This document shows positions 24,294-26,723 of a DNA stretch of 26,723 nucleotides, in pieces. The position numbers and the translations under genes were made by a program. Every line of letters starts with the position of its first letter. Positions within the stretch are counted from its first letter, which is position 1. Source of the DNA: an uncultured Treponema sp. (GTDB lineage Bacteria; Spirochaetota; Spirochaetia; Treponematales; Treponemataceae). The stretch lies in the NCBI GenBank assembly GCA_937894335.1, contig CALCRU010000051.1, forward strand, positions 1 to 26,723. Reading direction: 5' to 3'. Under the pieces are notes generated by a model. It searched no databases, had not been told where the DNA came from, and was given only the letters and a program-made list of their open reading frames with translations.

Positions 24294-24674
24294 GGGGGTG
24301 TCCCGGTTTCGACTGGATTGAGTTATCTTGTGTTGCAGGTGAGGCTGTCGCCTGGTCTCTGATACAGACGAAAACAATAACTGCTAAACGTAGAGAAGAC
24401 TTCGAGTCTGAAAACGCTCAGCTCGCTCTTGCTGCCTAAGGTAGCATAGCCGGAACCGGTACCGTGCTGTTCCTAACGGTATCGAGTTCTGTCGCCAACA
24501 GGAACTTGCCGTACCTCTTGCGCAGGAAAGGTATGGGACGGCCGAAAGGCACTGCGCTAAGGAGACGACGCCTTTGAAGCCGCTACCGTCTCCCGACAAA
24601 TACCTCGCTTCAATAAACCTGTAGAGGCACCTGGTTAGCATTTCAGGACAGGGGTTCAATTCCCCTCACCTCCA
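24294..24674 (+). ncRNA. ssrA: Transfer-messenger RNA (tmRNA)
   Basis: 381 nt. It rescues ribosomes stalled on broken mRNAs and tags the products for proteolysis. The 5' end GGGGGTG pairs with CACCTCC at the 3' end as the acceptor stem (one G-U), and GGTTTCGAC follows as in other tmRNAs. The T arm is AGGGG-TTCAATT-CCCCT. CCA is not encoded. The tag frame starts at the probable resume codon GCT (24383) and ends at TAA (24437-24439), giving AKRREDFESENAQLALAA; the LAA end is the usual protease signal. Several pseudoknot-like pairings follow, for example GGTACCG..CGGTATC near 24457-24483. It has its own promoter. Its last 15 bases are part of a 25-bp direct repeat that flanks the restriction-modification unit, so the gene end was rebuilt by insertion. 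Confidence 0.96.
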
Positions 24675-24684
24675 AACAAAAATC
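24660..24684 (+). repeat. Left attachment-site repeat (attL-like), overlaps ssrA
   Basis: Contains CCCCTCACCTCCAAACAAAA and matches 26640-26664 at all 25 positions; the flanking bases differ on both sides (A versus T before, C versus G after). It covers the 3' half of the T stem, the acceptor strand and the discriminator of tmRNA, so tmRNA stays intact on this side. Confidence 0.9.
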
Positions 24685-24724
24685 CCGCACTTTGAACTAA
24701 CATGCTCAGAGTGCGGGATTTTTT
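24678..24724 (+). terminator. Rho-independent terminator just after ssrA
   Basis: AAAAATCCCGCACT (24678-24691) pairs perfectly with AGTGCGGGATTTTT (24710-24723) over 14 bp with an 18-nt loop and a T run. Its left arm starts within the direct repeat, but the rest, including the whole right arm, lies in the inserted DNA. Confidence 0.9.
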
Positions 24725-24740
24725 ATCCAAGTTGGAATTC

Positions 24741-24769
24741 TTGACAATTAGAACCTTTCAAAGTATCAT
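24741..24769 (+). promoter_or_regulatory. Promoter of the methyltransferase gene, predicted leaderless transcript
   Basis: Perfect TTGACA (24741-24746), 17-bp spacer, TATCAT (24764-24769; 5 of 6). The +1 falls on the A of the ATG at 24776, and no Shine-Dalgarno precedes that ATG, so the mRNA is probably leaderless. Confidence 0.75.
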
Positions 24770-24775
24770 TAAATC

Positions 24776-25852
24776 ATGACCGTTGTAAGTTTATTCGATG
24801 GAATAGGATGCGGACGCATTGCGCTTGAAAGGGCGGGATTTAAGATTAACCGATACTATGCATCTGAAATCGAGCCAAATGCAATGAGAGTTGCAACATA
24901 TAATTTTCCAGACATTATTGAAATTGGGGATATTCGCAATATAACATACAGCAATGGCATTCTATACACATCACGCGGAAAATTTGACATTGGAAGCGTA
25001 GATTTACTGATAGGAGGAAGTCCGTGTACAAATTTTAGCTCAATTGGATATGCAAACGGTATGGTAACAGGAGATGTAGAAATAACATCTTTAGAACAAT
25101 ATCTTGCACTGAAAACGGCGGATACGACATTCACAGGGCAATCCTATCTTTTTTGGGAGTTTGTACGTCTTTTAAAAGAGATTTCCCCAAAATACTTTCT
25201 TTTAGAAAATGTTGTAATGGCAAAAAAATGGGAATCAATAATAACAACAAACATGCACACATTCCCGATAAAAATCAACAGTTCGCTTGTTTCAGCTCAA
25301 AACCGCCCCCGACTGTATTGGACGAACATACCAAATGTCGCAGCCCCCAAAAATAAATACATTTCCTTAGACTCAATTCTTTCTTCCGAGGCTGATTCTA
25401 GGGATGTTTTTTATTGTCTGACGGTTCAACGCAGTTTTCCACGAATGCTTGCAAAATATGGATACATTCCTGAACGATTCAACGCCTACAATGCTACAGA
25501 ACTCAAAAATCGGGGCTGTGCGCTTTCTAGAGGCAGTATGATTACATCTTCATGTGCGACGCTTCTGTTTGTAAAGCAGAGAGAAGGAATGCACACCGTT
25601 ACGGACGGGATTTTGGATGGTAAATACAGAACAAAGTTAGAAAATGGACGGTATAACATACGGCGACTTTCACTTCTAGAATGTGAAAGATTACAGACCC
25701 TACCTGACAACTACACCGCAGTTTCCGGAATACCAGCACAAAAGCGAAATGAAATGATAGGCAACGGATGGACTGTAGATGTAATTGCACACATATTTTC
25801 ATTCATCAAAAATACAGAAGGTACAAAATGGAATCAGAAATTCAGCGCGTAG
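24776..25852 (+). CDS. DNA (cytosine-C5) methyltransferase of a restriction-modification system
   Basis: 358 residues. It transfers a methyl group from SAM to cytosine C5 in a target sequence. Conserved motifs in order: I SLFDGIGCGRIAL (5-17), IV GGSPCTNFS with the nucleophile Cys84, VI LLENV (Glu144), VIII SAQNRPRLYWTN (QNRPR 175-179), IX RRLSLLECERLQTLPDNY and X RNEMIGNGWTVDVI. The opening with ALERAG and YYASEIE is reminiscent of the DNMT3-like phage and prokaryotic subgroup. The target recognition region should lie between VIII and IX (about 185-300); its specificity cannot be read. The ATG is at the predicted transcription start. It overlaps the HNH gene by 25 nt, so modification is transcribed first. 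Confidence 0.94.
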   Translation: MTVVSLFDGIGCGRIALERAGFKINRYYASEIEPNAMRVATYNFPDIIEIGDIRNITYSNGILYTSRGKFDIGSVDLLIGGSPCTNFSSIGYANGMVTGDVEITSLEQYLALKTADTTFTGQSYLFWEFVRLLKEISPKYFLLENVVMAKKWESIITTNMHTFPIKINSSLVSAQNRPRLYWTNIPNVAAPKNKYISLDSILSSEADSRDVFYCLTVQRSFPRMLAKYGYIPERFNAYNATELKNRGCALSRGSMITSSCATLLFVKQREGMHTVTDGILDGKYRTKLENGRYNIRRLSLLECERLQTLPDNYTAVSGIPAQKRNEMIGNGWTVDVIAHIFSFIKNTEGTKWNQKFSA

Positions 25853-26634
25853 AAGCAGGAGACAAAGAAAAACTGCGGCTGACGCCATCAGAAGTGAGAA
25901 GCCTTCATAATACCATTATAACATGCTACGAGCAAAACTCTTTAAGTTCTTATGGAGTAAAGAAACTCTGGAAAGATGAAATATCCAATTTTGATAATTT
26001 AAGCGATGAAGACTTCATCAAACACCTTGACGGCAAAGAATTGCAGCTAATCTTTTTGTACAAATACAAAAATCAGCTTGTTCATAAAGATGCCGTATCT
26101 GCATTCGTGCGGCAATACATTCCGACAGCAGCCCTTGACCAACAGGTAAGACATTTAGGTTCCCAGTTAGGATGGAATGTTTTAAATAAGGGATCTAAAA
26201 TCCCAGACAAGAATGTGAAGATTCCGAGCGGATATAACTATCTGGTTTCTCTCGAAACACCTAATCCAAAAAACATTGCTAATGCATTAAAAAGAGCTGG
26301 GCGCCTTGCAGCAAAGAACTTTAATGAATTGAAACTTGCATATGAAAACAAATGTGCAACATGTGGAATTGAGGAAGGTAAAAAAGATCCCCGAGACGGT
26401 TCTACAGTATCGCTCCAGCAGGGGCATATGAATCCTAGAAAGTCACTTACATTGGATAACACAATACCTCAATGCTCCTACTGTAACCAGACATATCAGG
26501 ACTATTTTGTCTTCAATGAATTTGGACGGGTAATAGAAATAAATAATCCCCAAATTCTCTTGAAGTCACCTAGGAATATACAGGATGAAATGATACAAGT
26601 TCTGTTGGAGGAAAGAAAAAAAACACAGTCGTAA
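25828..26634 (+). CDS. HNH (beta-beta-alpha-metal) restriction endonuclease
   Basis: 268 residues from ATG 25828 (AAGG about 7 nt upstream; the open frame extends 20 codons further into the methyltransferase gene without a site). The C-terminal third is an HNH module with a zinc site: CATCG (C176-x2-C179), QQGHMNPRKSLTLDNTIPQCSYCN with His200, Asn211, C216-x2-C219 and Asn220. Residues 1-165 are helical and unrecognised, with AGRLAAKNFNELKLAYENK leading into the zinc site. The position, immediately downstream of and overlapping a cytosine methyltransferase, makes it the cognate restriction enzyme. It could also be an HNH nuclease with another role. It is intact and ends 5 nt before the right repeat. 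Confidence 0.85.
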   Translation: MESEIQRVEAGDKEKLRLTPSEVRSLHNTIITCYEQNSLSSYGVKKLWKDEISNFDNLSDEDFIKHLDGKELQLIFLYKYKNQLVHKDAVSAFVRQYIPTAALDQQVRHLGSQLGWNVLNKGSKIPDKNVKIPSGYNYLVSLETPNPKNIANALKRAGRLAAKNFNELKLAYENKCATCGIEEGKKDPRDGSTVSLQQGHMNPRKSLTLDNTIPQCSYCNQTYQDYFVFNEFGRVIEINNPQILLKSPRNIQDEMIQVLLEERKKTQS

Positions 26635-26639
26635 AGTTT

Positions 26640-26664
26640 TTCCCCTCACCTCCAAACAAAAATC
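26640..26664 (+). repeat. Right attachment-site repeat (attR-like)
   Basis: Perfect 25-bp copy of 24660-24684. It is a detached fragment of the ssrA 3' end with no tmRNA body before it, which marks the right edge of the insert. Bases 26665-26723 after it hold only an imperfect hairpin and the window end. Confidence 0.9.
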
Positions 26665-26666
26665 GA

Positions 26667-26697
26667 CCCTGTCATAAATTCTGTGTAAATGGCAGGG
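26667..26697 (+). terminator. Possible original ssrA terminator, now displaced
   Basis: CCCTGTCAT (26667-26675) pairs with ATGGCAGGG (26689-26697) with one G-U and a 13-nt loop, but only GTTAATT follows, not a real T run. It sits where the ssrA terminator would lie before the insertion. Weak. Confidence 0.35.
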
Positions 26698-26723
26698 GTT
26701 AATTAAAGCCGGGAACACGCCCG

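Larger units (their letters stand above)
24660..26664 (+). mobile_element. Compact restriction-modification cassette inserted at the ssrA 3' end, flanked by 25-bp direct repeats
   Basis: The 25-bp repeat at 24660-24684 (ssrA 3' end plus ten bases) recurs perfectly at 26640-26664, so one repeat plus the insert is 1,980 bp. Between the copies are only a terminator, a promoter, a C5-cytosine methyltransferase gene and an overlapping HNH endonuclease gene. The right repeat begins 5 nt after the endonuclease stop. No integrase, excisionase or transposase is present. Sampled insert lines have 19-20 G+C of 60, against 29 of 60 in a mutL line. The 3' end of ssrA is a well-known attachment site for tyrosine-recombinase islands, so this is best explained as an island or target-duplicating insertion; how it moved is not visible. 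Confidence 0.85.

Noticed and set aside
24660..26664. Transposon interpretation of the R-M insert
   Set aside because: No terminal inverted repeats and no transposase; the 25-bp duplicated ssrA end fits site-specific integration or long target duplication better.

Overview
The window is chromosomal DNA from a spirochaete, most likely Treponema or a close relative. The evidence is a FlaA periplasmic flagellar sheath protein, a protein resembling the spirochaete-restricted 'spiro-SPASM' family, many TPR proteins, and dense operons with 1-4 nt overlaps. Base composition is moderate: one sampled mutL line is 29/60 G+C. Species cannot be named from sequence reading alone.

Layout. (1) 1-2.7 kb, minus strand: tRNA-Glu(UUC) with its own promoter, a (p)ppGpp synthetase-domain protein with a TPR tail, and flaA with promoter and terminator. 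(2) 2.7-10.9 kb, minus strand: a tight six-gene operon read in the order spiro-SPASM protein, glycosyltransferase, SpsF-SpsG-methyltransferase fusion, ATP-grasp ligase, cell-wall amidase, GerMN lipid-anchored or membrane-anchored protein. It looks like a surface or flagellar glycan pathway coupled to envelope remodelling. (3) 11-14.3 kb, plus strand: xseA-xseB-mutL, a DNA repair operon. (4) 14.3-17.8 kb, minus strand: two TPR proteins, one secreted and one membrane-anchored with a histone-H1-like cytoplasmic tail built partly from 57-bp tandem repeats. (5) 17.8-23.6 kb, plus strand: a TPR protein with a degenerate Mrr-like domain, a metallophosphoesterase, a ParB/Srx-like protein, then a complete partner-switching module (SpoIIE-type phosphatase, STAS antagonist, HATPase anti-sigma kinase) without a sigma factor beside it. 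(6) 23.6-24.3 kb: a small protein gene with two credible in-frame starts and a 168-nt inverted-repeat structure. (7) 24.25-26.66 kb: ssrA (tmRNA) with a clean promoter, followed by a compact restriction-modification unit.

The most notable structure is this last one. A 25-bp perfect direct repeat, whose first copy is the 3' end of ssrA plus ten downstream bases, recurs 1,980 bp later, 5 nt after the endonuclease stop codon. Everything between the copies is a terminator, a promoter, a C5-cytosine methyltransferase gene and an overlapping HNH endonuclease gene. There is no integrase. This looks like a minimal R-M cassette inserted at the tmRNA attachment site. Its sampled lines are lower in G+C (19-20 of 60) than the host line sampled in mutL.

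How genes work together: the glycan operon neighbours flaA and ends in peptidoglycan-acting genes, which suggests envelope or flagellar surface modification. The SpoIIE-STAS-HATPase trio forms a classical stress-signalling switch. tmRNA and the alarmone synthetase are housekeeping stress functions. All functional assignments come from recognising motifs by eye; no database search was run.
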